Positions 1-7,927 of a stretch of DNA of 34,646 bases are shown here, one piece after another. Position 1 is the stretch's first letter, and the number at the start of each line of letters is the position of its first letter. A program made the translations under genes and the position numbers. This stretch comes from Synechococcales cyanobacterium bin2.concoct.b11b12b14.033 (GTDB lineage: Bacteria > Cyanobacteriota > Vampirovibrionia > Caenarcaniphilales > Caenarcanaceae): assembly GCA_013298875.1 (NCBI GenBank), contig JAAFJH010000014.1, positions 1 through 34,646 of the forward strand, given 5' to 3'. The notes under the pieces are model-generated. The model had not been told where the DNA came from. It saw only the letters and a program-made list of their open reading frames with translations, and ran no database searches.

Positions 1-2
1 AA

Positions 3-392
3 GAAGTTTTGGGAATTCAAGCGGCAAACTTCATTTACGAAAGTTCTTCACTTGAATTTCACCCTGAATGGAAATATGAAGTGATTAAGCATTTCTATTC
101 AAACAAGATTATAATAGATACGGTCAGATTGATAAATGCCATCTTACTAAGGACAGAGAACAGTTTTGATTTAGTCGATAATAGTAAAGTTCCAATGCTA
201 ATTGTTGTAGGAAAAGATAATTCCATTTTTGAAAGCTATAAAAAATCTGCACCTCAAAGTTTTATAGACAAAGTCCATGTAATTGCCGGGGGACATACTG
301 CTGCCAGAGAAAGTTCCGTAGATGGAATACAATTACTTTCTGATTTTCTAAAAGACATTTCAAAATTAAGGTTGAGTAATGAAAGTTTCTGA
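3..392 (+). CDS. alpha/beta hydrolase, C-terminal part (cut by window edge)
   Basis: The frame is open to the left edge, so this is the C-terminal ~130 residues of a longer protein; a TTG at position 9 is in frame but is unlikely to be the real start. The segment VPMLIVVGKDNSIF followed about 25 residues later by VIAGGHTAA matches the last strands of alpha/beta hydrolases, where the Asp (GKD) and His (GGH) supply the catalytic acid and base. The nucleophile serine must lie upstream of the window. Substrate unknown. The stop overlaps the start of the following TetR gene by 14 bp, so the two are almost certainly co-transcribed and the regulator may control the hydrolase. Base composition looks more G/C-rich than the argS region next door. 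Confidence 0.75.
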   Translation, partial: EVLGIQAANFIYESSSLEFHPEWKYEVIKHFYSNKIIIDTVRLINAILLRTENSFDLVDNSKVPMLIVVGKDNSIFESYKKSAPQSFIDKVHVIAGGHTAARESSVDGIQLLSDFLKDISKLRLSNESF

Positions 393-987
393 CGATAGTA
401 CACGCTCCATTTTGATAAAACATGCTCTACTTTTGATATCTCAGCTGGGTGCACATGCTGTGAGCTTGCGTGAAATTGCTCGTTCAGTGGGTATTAGTCA
501 TATGGCTCCGTATAAGCATTTTGTAAATAAAGAGGCTCTCTTTGCTACCATTGTAGAAGATGGATTTACCTCTTTAAATGACCGTTTCAAAGTTGTTGAG
601 CAAAGTGTACATGATCCAGAAAAAAGATATCAAAAGATGTGTGAAGTCTATGTCCGCTTTGCCATGGAAAATCCAGAACAATATAAGTTAATGTTTTCGG
701 GTTTTCTGGGAAGAGATCGGAATCATCAGGGTATTAAGGTAAAAAGCGAAGATTGCTTTTCTTATCTGGTGAGGCTAATGGAATATTGTCAATTTCATAA
801 GTTTATTAAAGCCGGGAACATTTCCGAGATTTCTTTATTTATATGGTCTCAAATTCATGGATTCTCAAATCTCTGGATAGAAGGGTGTTTTTTGAAAATT
901 GATGCGGAAATGTCTCCCTCGGAGCTTGATAAGTTGATTCAGCATCAGATTAAGATGACTCTTACTGGTGTAAGCAATTTGAATTAA
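379..987 (+). CDS. TetR/AcrR-family transcriptional regulator, WHG-type C-terminal domain
   Basis: A 202-residue DNA-binding repressor-type protein. The N-terminal helix-turn-helix spans about residues 13-58, with recognition region SLREIARSVGISHMAPYKHF, typical of TetR. The C-terminal ligand/dimer domain contains IWSQIHGFSNLW near residues 154-166, resembling the W-x-x-x-HG pattern of the TetR_C_33 (WHG) domain. Length is normal for the family. Start ATG at 379 lies inside the end of the upstream hydrolase gene in another frame, which implies translational coupling. The likely role is control of its own operon in response to a small hydrophobic molecule; the ligand cannot be read from the sequence. 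Confidence 0.85.
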   Translation: MKVSDDSTRSILIKHALLLISQLGAHAVSLREIARSVGISHMAPYKHFVNKEALFATIVEDGFTSLNDRFKVVEQSVHDPEKRYQKMCEVYVRFAMENPEQYKLMFSGFLGRDRNHQGIKVKSEDCFSYLVRLMEYCQFHKFIKAGNISEISLFIWSQIHGFSNLWIEGCFLKIDAEMSPSELDKLIQHQIKMTLTGVSNLN

Positions 988-1053
988 TCTTACGCACATA
1001 TAATAATGGTTGGTTTTGGTTAAGTTTTAAATTTATTAAACTCACATTATTAA

Positions 1054-2715
1054 TTACATTTTTTCAGGTGCATCAATAATTAATACTTCTAAACCTTTTT
1101 GCATAATGCGTTGAAAAGTTTTTATTAAACTCAAGCGAGCCAAACTCAAATTTTTATTATCTGGATTTATAACTTTGCAACTACCATAAAAACTATGGAA
1201 TTTATTAGCAATATCAATTAAATAATGAGCTAAAGCACTCGGATTTAATGTTTCAGCCGCTCTGTGTACTTCATGATTAAAAAATGATAATTTCAAAATT
1301 AAATCTTTAGTACTTTGTTTTTCTCGGTCAGATAAGCTTTCAGTCATAATTAAATCTAAAATTTCGCTTTTAATATCTTTTAAGTCTTGTTCTTTAAATA
1401 AATCTTGGCAAGCATTTCGCAAAATACTACAAGCCCGAGCATGAGCATATTGAACATAAAAAACTGGATTTTGATCATCAGCTTTTTTGGCCAAATCTAT
1501 ATCAAAGGCCAATTTATTATTAATATTGCTTAGTAAAAGCATAAATCTAAAAGCATCAGCACCTACTTCTTCCAAAACTTCTTCTACCGTAATTACTGAG
1601 CCATTTCGTTTAGACATTTTTACTTCAGTGCCATTTCGCAAAAGACTGACAAATTGAATGAATAAAATTTGAAATTTGCTTTCATCGTAACCCAAGGCTT
1701 TTAGCGTAACTTTCAAACTAAGCTCTTGGCCTTGATGATCAGCTCCAAAAATGTCTAGTAAATTAGTAGCTCGTTCAAATTTATTAATATGATAAGCAAT
1801 ATCTCCCGCTAAATAAGTTGGGTTTTTACCTTCTGATTTAATTAAAACCCTATCTCTTTCATCTCCTAATTCGCTTGATTTAAGCCAAAGTGCATTATCT
1901 TTTTGATAAGTTAAATTTTTACTCTCTAATGTTTTTAAGGTTTTTTCCAGGCAATTATTTTCATGTAATTCCTTCTTTTCGCTGAACCAAAGGTCAAAGT
2001 TAACTCGAATGTTTTTTAATACTTCTTTTTGTTTATTTAAAATGCGTTCTTTTACAATATTGGTTAATTCTTCTAGTTTTAAATCGGGTTTTAAATCAGA
2101 TAAATATGGTTGTATTAATTCAGCGGGATACTGATCAGCACCTTCAAAAGCTTGATCTGGTTTATATAAATTCCAGGCTGAAAGTCCTAGTTTATTAATT
2201 TGTTCGCCAGCATCATTAATATAAAATTCAGTTATTATATTTTGTCCAATTGTCTTTAATAAATTTGCTAAAGCACTTCCAATTACCGCTCCTCGTCCAT
2301 GTCCTAAATGTAAGTCTCCAGTCGGATTAGCCGAAACAAATTCAATTAAAAGCTTTTGATTATCATTTTGGTTTTTTGTTTGAGTAATTAGGCTTTGAGT
2401 ATTATCAAAATGCTGTAATATTTCTCCGTAAGCCGAAGGCTTGAGCTTAAAGTTAATAAAACCCGGCTTAATAACTTCAATTTCCGCAAAGTCTTTTAAT
2501 TTCTCATCCAAAACTTTTTTAATTTCTTCAGCCAAAACATAAGGAGCTTTTTTAAGAACTTTACTTAAAGCTAACGGTGCAGTACTAGAAATATCGCCAT
2601 AATTCTGATTTTGTGGGATTTCAACTTTATTTTGTAAATTTAAATTATTGTTTTCGGCCAAATAAGTGCCTAAGTAATCCTGAATATATTGCGAAATTAA
2701 GTCTTGAATTAACAT
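1054..2715 (-). CDS. argS: arginyl-tRNA synthetase
   Basis: A class I aminoacyl-tRNA synthetase that charges tRNA-Arg with arginine. At 553 residues it is of normal length for bacterial ArgS. Order of parts: N-terminal tRNA-recognition domain (about 1-110), then the ATP-binding HIGH-type signature HLGHG at residues 136-140 in NPTGDLHLGHGRGAVIG, the KMSKR loop at 366-370 (EVKMSKRNGSVIT), and the DALR anticodon-binding domain with the A-x-Y-L-I-D segment near the C-terminus. The ATG at 2715 gives the usual N-terminus; the leader is AT-rich with no Shine-Dalgarno sequence. It is divergent from the glycosidase gene, separated by a 133-bp spacer. Confidence 0.97.
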   Translation of the reverse strand: MLIQDLISQYIQDYLGTYLAENNNLNLQNKVEIPQNQNYGDISSTAPLALSKVLKKAPYVLAEEIKKVLDEKLKDFAEIEVIKPGFINFKLKPSAYGEILQHFDNTQSLITQTKNQNDNQKLLIEFVSANPTGDLHLGHGRGAVIGSALANLLKTIGQNIITEFYINDAGEQINKLGLSAWNLYKPDQAFEGADQYPAELIQPYLSDLKPDLKLEELTNIVKERILNKQKEVLKNIRVNFDLWFSEKKELHENNCLEKTLKTLESKNLTYQKDNALWLKSSELGDERDRVLIKSEGKNPTYLAGDIAYHINKFERATNLLDIFGADHQGQELSLKVTLKALGYDESKFQILFIQFVSLLRNGTEVKMSKRNGSVITVEEVLEEVGADAFRFMLLLSNINNKLAFDIDLAKKADDQNPVFYVQYAHARACSILRNACQDLFKEQDLKDIKSEILDLIMTESLSDREKQSTKDLILKLSFFNHEVHRAAETLNPSALAHYLIDIANKFHSFYGSCKVINPDNKNLSLARLSLIKTFQRIMQKGLEVLIIDAPEKM

Positions 2716-2784
2716 AGAAAATTATTAAATTAAAAATAAAAACATTAAAGCAAAGAATATCAAAAAAAGATTTAATTCATTATT

Positions 2785-2814
2785 TTGTATTGAGACTCTA
2801 TTGTCTAATATAAT
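2785..2814 (+). promoter_or_regulatory. predicted sigma70-type promoter of the glycosidase gene
   Basis: A perfect TATAAT lies at 2809-2814, with TTGTAT (4 of 6 matches to TTGACA) at 2785-2790 and an 18-bp spacer. The expected transcription start near 2821 gives a leader of about 28 nt before the ATG at 2849. This is pattern matching only. Confidence 0.45.
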
Positions 2815-2848
2815 TTTAAATTAAGGCATATTTTTACTAAACTTTAAA

Positions 2849-4048
2849 ATGAAAAAGCTATTTATTTACTTATTAACAATTTTTTCTATTCAATTATTCT
2901 TCACTCATTCAGCAGTTTGGGCAAATATAACTGATCTTGAGCAAGAAACTATTATGCCCGGTCTCATTCATCACCGCTTTATTAAAAACTTAAATCGAGG
3001 CTCAGTAATAATTAATATCCTCGAAATTGATACCAGGCAAGGATTTATGGTAAAGCCAGCTTTGGCTCAGCCGAATACAATTTGGGCGAAAGCAACTTTA
3101 CCGGAAATAGTCGCTCGTGAAGGTGCAATTGCTGGTATTAATGCTAATTATTTTACTAATCGTGGTATGCCAATTGGCTCTTTAGCGATAGACCGTGAGT
3201 GGATTACTGGGCCATATTCCCGTAGAGCTTCGGTTAGCATAGACAAAGAAGGTAAATTACACTTTGCACGTCCTTCAATTAGCGGCAGCTTAACAGTTTA
3301 TAAGAGTGAACTGGGTAATAGTAATGCTTTAAGTGCTTATTTTCCGGCCGGTAAAAAAAATGCTGACTTCAATTTGAAAGTAGATAATATAAATCAATCT
3401 GAAAAGCTTAATTCAAATGGTATTAGTTTTTTTAATCATTGGTGGCAAGAGCAAGTTAATTGTGGAAATGGCCGTGCTTGCCTATTAGTTGATGGAGGAG
3501 GTATTGTCCGAACCCGAGTAAATACTTATGATAGTGCTAATCCTATTCAGCCTACTCGTACTGATTATGTTTTATCCGCTTCTTCAGATGATAAGCTGGG
3601 CAATATTTTTCGGGGAGACAAATTAACTTTAACTTGGTATAGCGATCCCGATTGGTCCAATACTGTACACGTTGTAGGAGGTGGACCTTATTTAATTAGC
3701 CGGGGCGAAATTGTTTTAAATGAAAAAATTGAAGGTTTTACCTCAAGGTCTGGTATTGGTGGGGTTGCTCCCAGAACTGCTGTTGGTATGACAGCTCCAG
3801 GACGTTTCATTTGGCTAACAGCCGATGGCAGACAAAAAGATTCGGTGGGTTTAACCTTATGGGAGTTATCCGCTTTACTAAAAGAAATTGGAGTTATTGA
3901 AGCTATTAACTTAGACGGAGGAGGCTCCACTACTTTAGTTTTAAATAATCAAATTATTAATAGCCCTTCAGATAGCGGTGGAGCCCGTAAAGTAAGTACC
4001 GCTTTAGTTTTATACAAAAGGAAATCTTTTGGCATGGGAGGGCCTTAA
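2849..4048 (+). CDS. exported phosphodiester glycosidase family protein (NAGPA domain)
   Basis: A 399-residue secreted protein. The signal peptide has a Lys-Lys n-region and a hydrophobic core ending about HSAVWA (residue 25). The mature part is a NAGPA/phosphodiester glycosidase domain (PF09992 type): GINANYFTNRGMPIG at 96-110 matches the N-G-x-F/Y-F signature, VVGGGPYLI at 275-283, PRTAVGM at 308-314, and INLDGGGSTTLVL at 353-365 is the hallmark DGGGS motif. The family cleaves sugar phosphodiesters such as GlcNAc-1-P linkages; bacterial members are linked to envelope polysaccharide or exopolysaccharide metabolism. An internal ~60-residue insertion (around 160-215, with two Cys) separates the N-terminal motifs. 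The following small gene starts 2 bp after the stop, so the two form an operon. The exact substrate is unknown. Confidence 0.9.
   Translation: MKKLFIYLLTIFSIQLFFTHSAVWANITDLEQETIMPGLIHHRFIKNLNRGSVIINILEIDTRQGFMVKPALAQPNTIWAKATLPEIVAREGAIAGINANYFTNRGMPIGSLAIDREWITGPYSRRASVSIDKEGKLHFARPSISGSLTVYKSELGNSNALSAYFPAGKKNADFNLKVDNINQSEKLNSNGISFFNHWWQEQVNCGNGRACLLVDGGGIVRTRVNTYDSANPIQPTRTDYVLSASSDDKLGNIFRGDKLTLTWYSDPDWSNTVHVVGGGPYLISRGEIVLNEKIEGFTSRSGIGGVAPRTAVGMTAPGRFIWLTADGRQKDSVGLTLWELSALLKEIGVIEAINLDGGGSTTLVLNNQIINSPSDSGGARKVSTALVLYKRKSFGMGGP
4036..4042 (+). promoter_or_regulatory. strong Shine-Dalgarno for a TTG start
   Basis: GGGAGGG inside the end of the glycosidase gene, 8 nt before the TTG at 4051. 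It decides the start of the downstream 108-residue gene, and stands out because most single-gene leaders here have no such site. Confidence 0.65.
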
Positions 4049-4050
4049 AT

Positions 4051-4377
4051 TTGACCCAAGGTTATTCCTCCTATTCATCAGAAGAAGCAAAATTACCCAA
4101 TTGTTATTATATTTTAGGATGGGAACAACCTAATTTCAAGGTGGCAATCTTGTGTCGTGGAGACTCTGGACCTGCTTTATGTCGTACTTGGAAAGAAAGC
4201 TTAAAACTACGTACCAGCTTATTAAATGATCCTCGAGCTAATAAAAACCCAAATGCCCAAATTATAATTAGATCTTTGCGTATTTATCGTTTGCCGAAGG
4301 GGGAAGCTTTATTATGGAGACCCGGAGATTTATGGGTGTATGTCGATCGTCGAGCAGTAGAAGCTTTGGAAGCTTAA
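4051..4377 (+). CDS. conserved-looking orphan, 108 residues
   Basis: Not recognised. A soluble protein of 108 residues starting at TTG 4051, supported by GGGAGGG 8 nt upstream and by its position 2 bp after the glycosidase stop. It has no signal peptide or membrane segment. Visible features are three Cys in the first half (NCYYILGW, ILCRGDSG, LCRTWKES), several Trp, and a C-terminal segment LWRPGDLWVYVDRRAVEALE that looks like the last strand and helix of a compact alpha/beta domain. The operon position suggests a role with the exported glycosidase, but it lacks an export signal of its own. Codon use matches its neighbours, which supports it being a real gene. Confidence 0.6.
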   Translation: MTQGYSSYSSEEAKLPNCYYILGWEQPNFKVAILCRGDSGPALCRTWKESLKLRTSLLNDPRANKNPNAQIIIRSLRIYRLPKGEALLWRPGDLWVYVDRRAVEALEA

Positions 4378-4455
4378 ATAATATCTTTACCTGCGAAAAT
4401 TATACTTTTGCTTTGAACATTCATTCCTGTAAGTTAATTCAAATACTAAGCGTTT

Positions 4456-4495
4456 TTTTAATATTTACTTAAATAAAATTAAGTAAATATTAAAA
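4456..4495. repeat. 16-bp perfect inverted repeat, A/T-rich
   Basis: Left arm 4456-4471 (TTTTAATATTTACTTA) and right arm 4480-4495 are perfectly complementary, with an 8-nt loop. Each arm has only one G or C. It lies in the 191-bp spacer between the 108-residue orphan and the giant pentapeptide gene, about 75 bp before the ATG of the latter. A run of T precedes it on the + strand, and no T-run follows it, so it is not a classical intrinsic terminator for the upstream gene. It could be an operator, a cruciform-prone site, or a terminator read from the other strand. Confidence 0.6.
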
Positions 4496-4568
4496 TATAC
4501 AATAATAGAATTATATATATTAATATGTACTGATCCAATATAATCTCTTGATAAAATTCTCCTAAAGC

Positions 4569-7500
4569 ATGCATATCAGTTCTAGTAAAAAATTAATTCC
4601 ATTTAATTCAAATACAGGTGTTAAAACTGGAAGGCCAATACAATCCCAAAAAATTGTAGCTGCTTCTTCTGAAGCCAAACATGGTTTACCAGGAACACCT
4701 TCCGAGTTTTCTAATGAAGCAGCTTCACAAATACTTGAAACTCAAAGAAAAATGGCTGAAGAATTTGCCAAAGAATCCGGAATTCCCTTAAAACAAGCAG
4801 CAAATCAGATTGAAAATTCAAATACAAAAATGAGTTTATTTTCAACGCCATTTCCCAAAGCGGGTCAAGACTTAAGTGGATTGGATCTAAGAGAGCATGA
4901 TTTAAGAGGAGCTGATCTTAGGGGATGCAAGTTTAAAGGCGGAAGGGAATTATTTGGTCTTTTAGAAAAAGGTTTTCCTAGGCTGCCTACTGATTTATCC
5001 GGTGTTAACTTTGCAGGTTGCGATTTAACAGGTGCAAACTTATCAGCTCATAATTTAACAGGAGCTAATCTGAGTGGTTGTAATGTGGAAAATACTAGGT
5101 TTCCAAGTAGATTGGAGGATGTTAATTTAAGCGGCTGTATTAATCTGCAAAAAGGTCAGTTGCCCCGTGAATTAGCTGGAGTTAATTTGAGTGAATGTAA
5201 TTTAGCAGGTTGGCATATGATGGATTTTAATTTGCGAGATGCCAATTTAACAAATGCTAATTTAACTGAAACCTCCTTCCGGAACGCTAATCTGTCTGGA
5301 GCTAACTTAACTAATGCTAATTTGAGAGAAGTAAGTTTTAGATTTGCTAACTTAACAAATGCAAATCTTACTAATTCTTCCTTGGAACTTGCTCATTTGG
5401 AGGGAGCCAATTTAACAAGGGCTAACTTGACAGATGTTGATTTAAATGGTGTAGATTTATCGAACGCTAATTTAACTGAGGCGGTTTTACCTCAGCCTCA
5501 AGCCGCCACATCAGAACAAACGCCTGTTGACTTAAGAGAGCAAGATTTAAGAGGGGGTTCAAAATTACAGGACGACTTAAAAAATGCTAATTTATCTGGT
5601 GCTAATTTATCTGGCAGGCAGGATTTGAGAGGCCTTGATTTATCGGGAGCCAATTTATCGGGAGCTAATTTAACAAGTGCTAATTTGTCTGGTGCTGATT
5701 TATCATCAAAAGCGAACTTAACAAAAGCAAACTTAACAGAAGCGAACTTAACAGAAGCTTCTCTAGAGAGTAGCTATTTATATGAAACAAAGTTACCTGG
5801 AGCCAATTTAACAAGTGCGAACTTAAGAAGAGCCTCTGTGGCAAATACTGATTTAAGCGGAGCTAACTTAACCGGAGCAAATTTAACAACCTCTGATTTT
5901 AGCTCAGTAAATTTATCCGGAGCCAATTTATCTGGTGCAATTTTTAGTGGAGCATTTCTAGCTCATTGTAATTTAATGGGAGCTAACTTAACCGGTGCTA
6001 ATTTCACAGATACAAGAAAGTTAAGTAATTGTAATTTAAGTGGAGCTAACTTAGCCGGAGCTGATTTAAGTGGAGCTGATTTAACCAGGTCTAATTTAAG
6101 TGGAGCCAATTTAACCGATGCCAATTTAACCGGTGCCAATTTAGGTAGGGCTGATTTAAGTGGAGCTGATTTTACAAATGTAATCGGCTTATCAACTGCA
6201 AATTTTAACGAAGCAGTAGTATCCCAAGAAGCATTACAGCAAATAAGAGCAGAAAGACAACTCAATAATCCACCTAGACCTTTAAGCTTTGTAGAATATG
6301 CAGGTGCCGCCCAAGAAGCATTTCCTTCCTTAGAGCAGTATCCTGAATTGAAAGTAACCACTAATGGCATCATTTTAGACGAAAGAAGTGGAATATTATT
6401 AGCTGTAACTGAAGTTCCCGCTGGGGAAGAATTTAATCTTGTATATAAGTTAACCTGCCCAGCTGATAAAGTTGGGTTACCCGAAAATAGTAGATTAACA
6501 GTTAGCGATCTTAGCTACCCTGAGGGGAATAGTCTTACAGTACAAGCTCAAAATGATGATAGAGACATTCAATTAAGATTCAGCGGTGAGCCAAAAGAGT
6601 TGTATTCGATCACGATTGAAGTTCCGGGAGAGGATGGCGGTGAGCCACGTATAATTAATTTGAGTCAGGAAACTGGCAAAGTATTTCCATTTTTGCAAAG
6701 TTTATTTCAGTCCCGGGAAAGACCACCTTTAAACTCAGCTGACCTAGCTTTAATTAATGAAATTACTGGTAAATCCCCACCAGCTGAATATGCCGCAGAC
6801 TTAATTTCGAGCCGGCCAGAAGATTGGTGGAAAGTATTGGCTCCTAATGTTTCCTTGGAAGAGTTAGAAAATACGTTAAAGCCCGGTGGAGCTTCTAGCC
6901 GTGGTTTTCTTGGCTCAGACGGTTCCCTAGAAGAAATAATGACAAGAGATAATCAAGTGGTCAAGAATCTTTATGGTTTAACTCATGCTGATTTGGCTTT
7001 ACCTTTACTGAAAGCCGTGAAAGCTGCACAAAACAGTGTAACTGGTACATTTGAGCATAATGGAGAGCAATATCAAGTGGAATCTTTTGGGTGGGTTGGC
7101 TCTCAAGTATCCCCTTTTGATGGACTAATATATCCTGGTGCCAATAAAGATCTTACTGTTACTAGGCTAAGCGATTCAACAAATTTTCAATTTCCAGGTT
7201 TAGAAGCTACTTTAGCTTTAGAAGGTTTTTATCAAGACACACAAAGCAGAACTCCTCCCGAGGCCATAGCTGAGTTTTTTGGGCTTAATGAAATTTCTGA
7301 AGATCAGCCAAATCAATCGGTTCAATCTAATGAAAGGCAAAAAGAGAGAGAGAGGCAAGCAAGATCATCACTTAACGAACAACAAATAATGCAAGCCCGT
7401 CGTTTAGGGTTGCCAGATACTGCAAGCGAACAACAAATAATTCCACAGCCAGATTCAGGTGGTGGTATTGGAACAGAAGCAATAATAGAAGAACCAAGAG

Positions 7501-7898
7501 GAGAAGCTAATCCCAAAGATCAAGTAACTGAGGCTGAACATCTAGGTAGGACAGATTCAGTCAGAGAAGATAACAACTCTAATGCGTCTATAACTGAAAG
7601 TGTAAACTCAGAAATTAATCAAGCAGAAGGCTTACCAGTTGATTCTGCTAACAAATCTAGAAATTTTTTGCCAGAACTAGAACTGCTTGCTAAAAGAAAT
7701 TATAATTTAGTATCTCAACTACCGTTTAAAGACGAAACAGTTATACCACCCACAGATTCACGTGTTTCTACCGGTGATAAAAAAGTAGTAACAGATAGTA
7801 CTCCCGACGATGGTATCTCAGACGGTGTGAGCCAGCCAGTAGTACAAATTCCAGTACAAATTTCATCAAAACAAGTAGAAAAAGTTTTGGTTCAATAA
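4569..7898 (+). CDS. giant two-solenoid pentapeptide-repeat protein with novel C-terminal half
   Basis: A 1109-residue protein with no signal peptide, so probably cytoplasmic. Residues 1-100 form a polar Ser/Asn-rich lead-in with a short helix around 48-85. Residues 101-306 and about 320-550 are two blocks of A(D/N)LxG/xx pentapeptides, which fold as right-handed quadrilateral beta-helices. Both blocks open with the same cap (DLREHDLRGA at 106-115, DLREQDLRGG at 321-330), and a Pro/Gln/Thr linker (308-319) separates them. From about 575 the repeats stop. A probable beta-rich segment (590-690) and a mixed globular segment (about 745-900, containing DWWKVLAPNVSLEEL and LTHADLALPLLKAVKAA) follow, then a polar, probably disordered Gln/Glu/Ser tail to 1109. 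The C-terminal half matches no family I can name. Known pentapeptide proteins include gyrase-protecting DNA mimics (Qnr, MfpA), but most have no known function; this one's role is unknown. Confidence 0.85.
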   Translation: MHISSSKKLIPFNSNTGVKTGRPIQSQKIVAASSEAKHGLPGTPSEFSNEAASQILETQRKMAEEFAKESGIPLKQAANQIENSNTKMSLFSTPFPKAGQDLSGLDLREHDLRGADLRGCKFKGGRELFGLLEKGFPRLPTDLSGVNFAGCDLTGANLSAHNLTGANLSGCNVENTRFPSRLEDVNLSGCINLQKGQLPRELAGVNLSECNLAGWHMMDFNLRDANLTNANLTETSFRNANLSGANLTNANLREVSFRFANLTNANLTNSSLELAHLEGANLTRANLTDVDLNGVDLSNANLTEAVLPQPQAATSEQTPVDLREQDLRGGSKLQDDLKNANLSGANLSGRQDLRGLDLSGANLSGANLTSANLSGADLSSKANLTKANLTEANLTEASLESSYLYETKLPGANLTSANLRRASVANTDLSGANLTGANLTTSDFSSVNLSGANLSGAIFSGAFLAHCNLMGANLTGANFTDTRKLSNCNLSGANLAGADLSGADLTRSNLSGANLTDANLTGANLGRADLSGADFTNVIGLSTANFNEAVVSQEALQQIRAERQLNNPPRPLSFVEYAGAAQEAFPSLEQYPELKVTTNGIILDERSGILLAVTEVPAGEEFNLVYKLTCPADKVGLPENSRLTVSDLSYPEGNSLTVQAQNDDRDIQLRFSGEPKELYSITIEVPGEDGGEPRIINLSQETGKVFPFLQSLFQSRERPPLNSADLALINEITGKSPPAEYAADLISSRPEDWWKVLAPNVSLEELENTLKPGGASSRGFLGSDGSLEEIMTRDNQVVKNLYGLTHADLALPLLKAVKAAQNSVTGTFEHNGEQYQVESFGWVGSQVSPFDGLIYPGANKDLTVTRLSDSTNFQFPGLEATLALEGFYQDTQSRTPPEAIAEFFGLNEISEDQPNQSVQSNERQKERERQARSSLNEQQIMQARRLGLPDTASEQQIIPQPDSGGGIGTEAIIEEPRGEANPKDQVTEAEHLGRTDSVREDNNSNASITESVNSEINQAEGLPVDSANKSRNFLPELELLAKRNYNLVSQLPFKDETVIPPTDSRVSTGDKKVVTDSTPDDGISDGVSQPVVQIPVQISSKQVEKVLVQ

Positions 7899-7927
7899 TC
7901 TTGGCTAGATTTAAAAAGAAGAATAAA

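Noticed and set aside
5963-6373. Long antisense open frame within the giant pentapeptide gene
   Set aside because: The repetitive GCTAACTTA-type codons of the pentapeptides give a stop-free reverse frame rich in Lys-Leu-Ala-Pro repeats. It is a by-product of the repeat, not a gene.
7899-7927. Intrinsic terminator between the convergent pentapeptide and htrA genes
   Set aside because: A run of T is present (7931-7938), but I could not find a G/C-rich stem before it in the short spacer.
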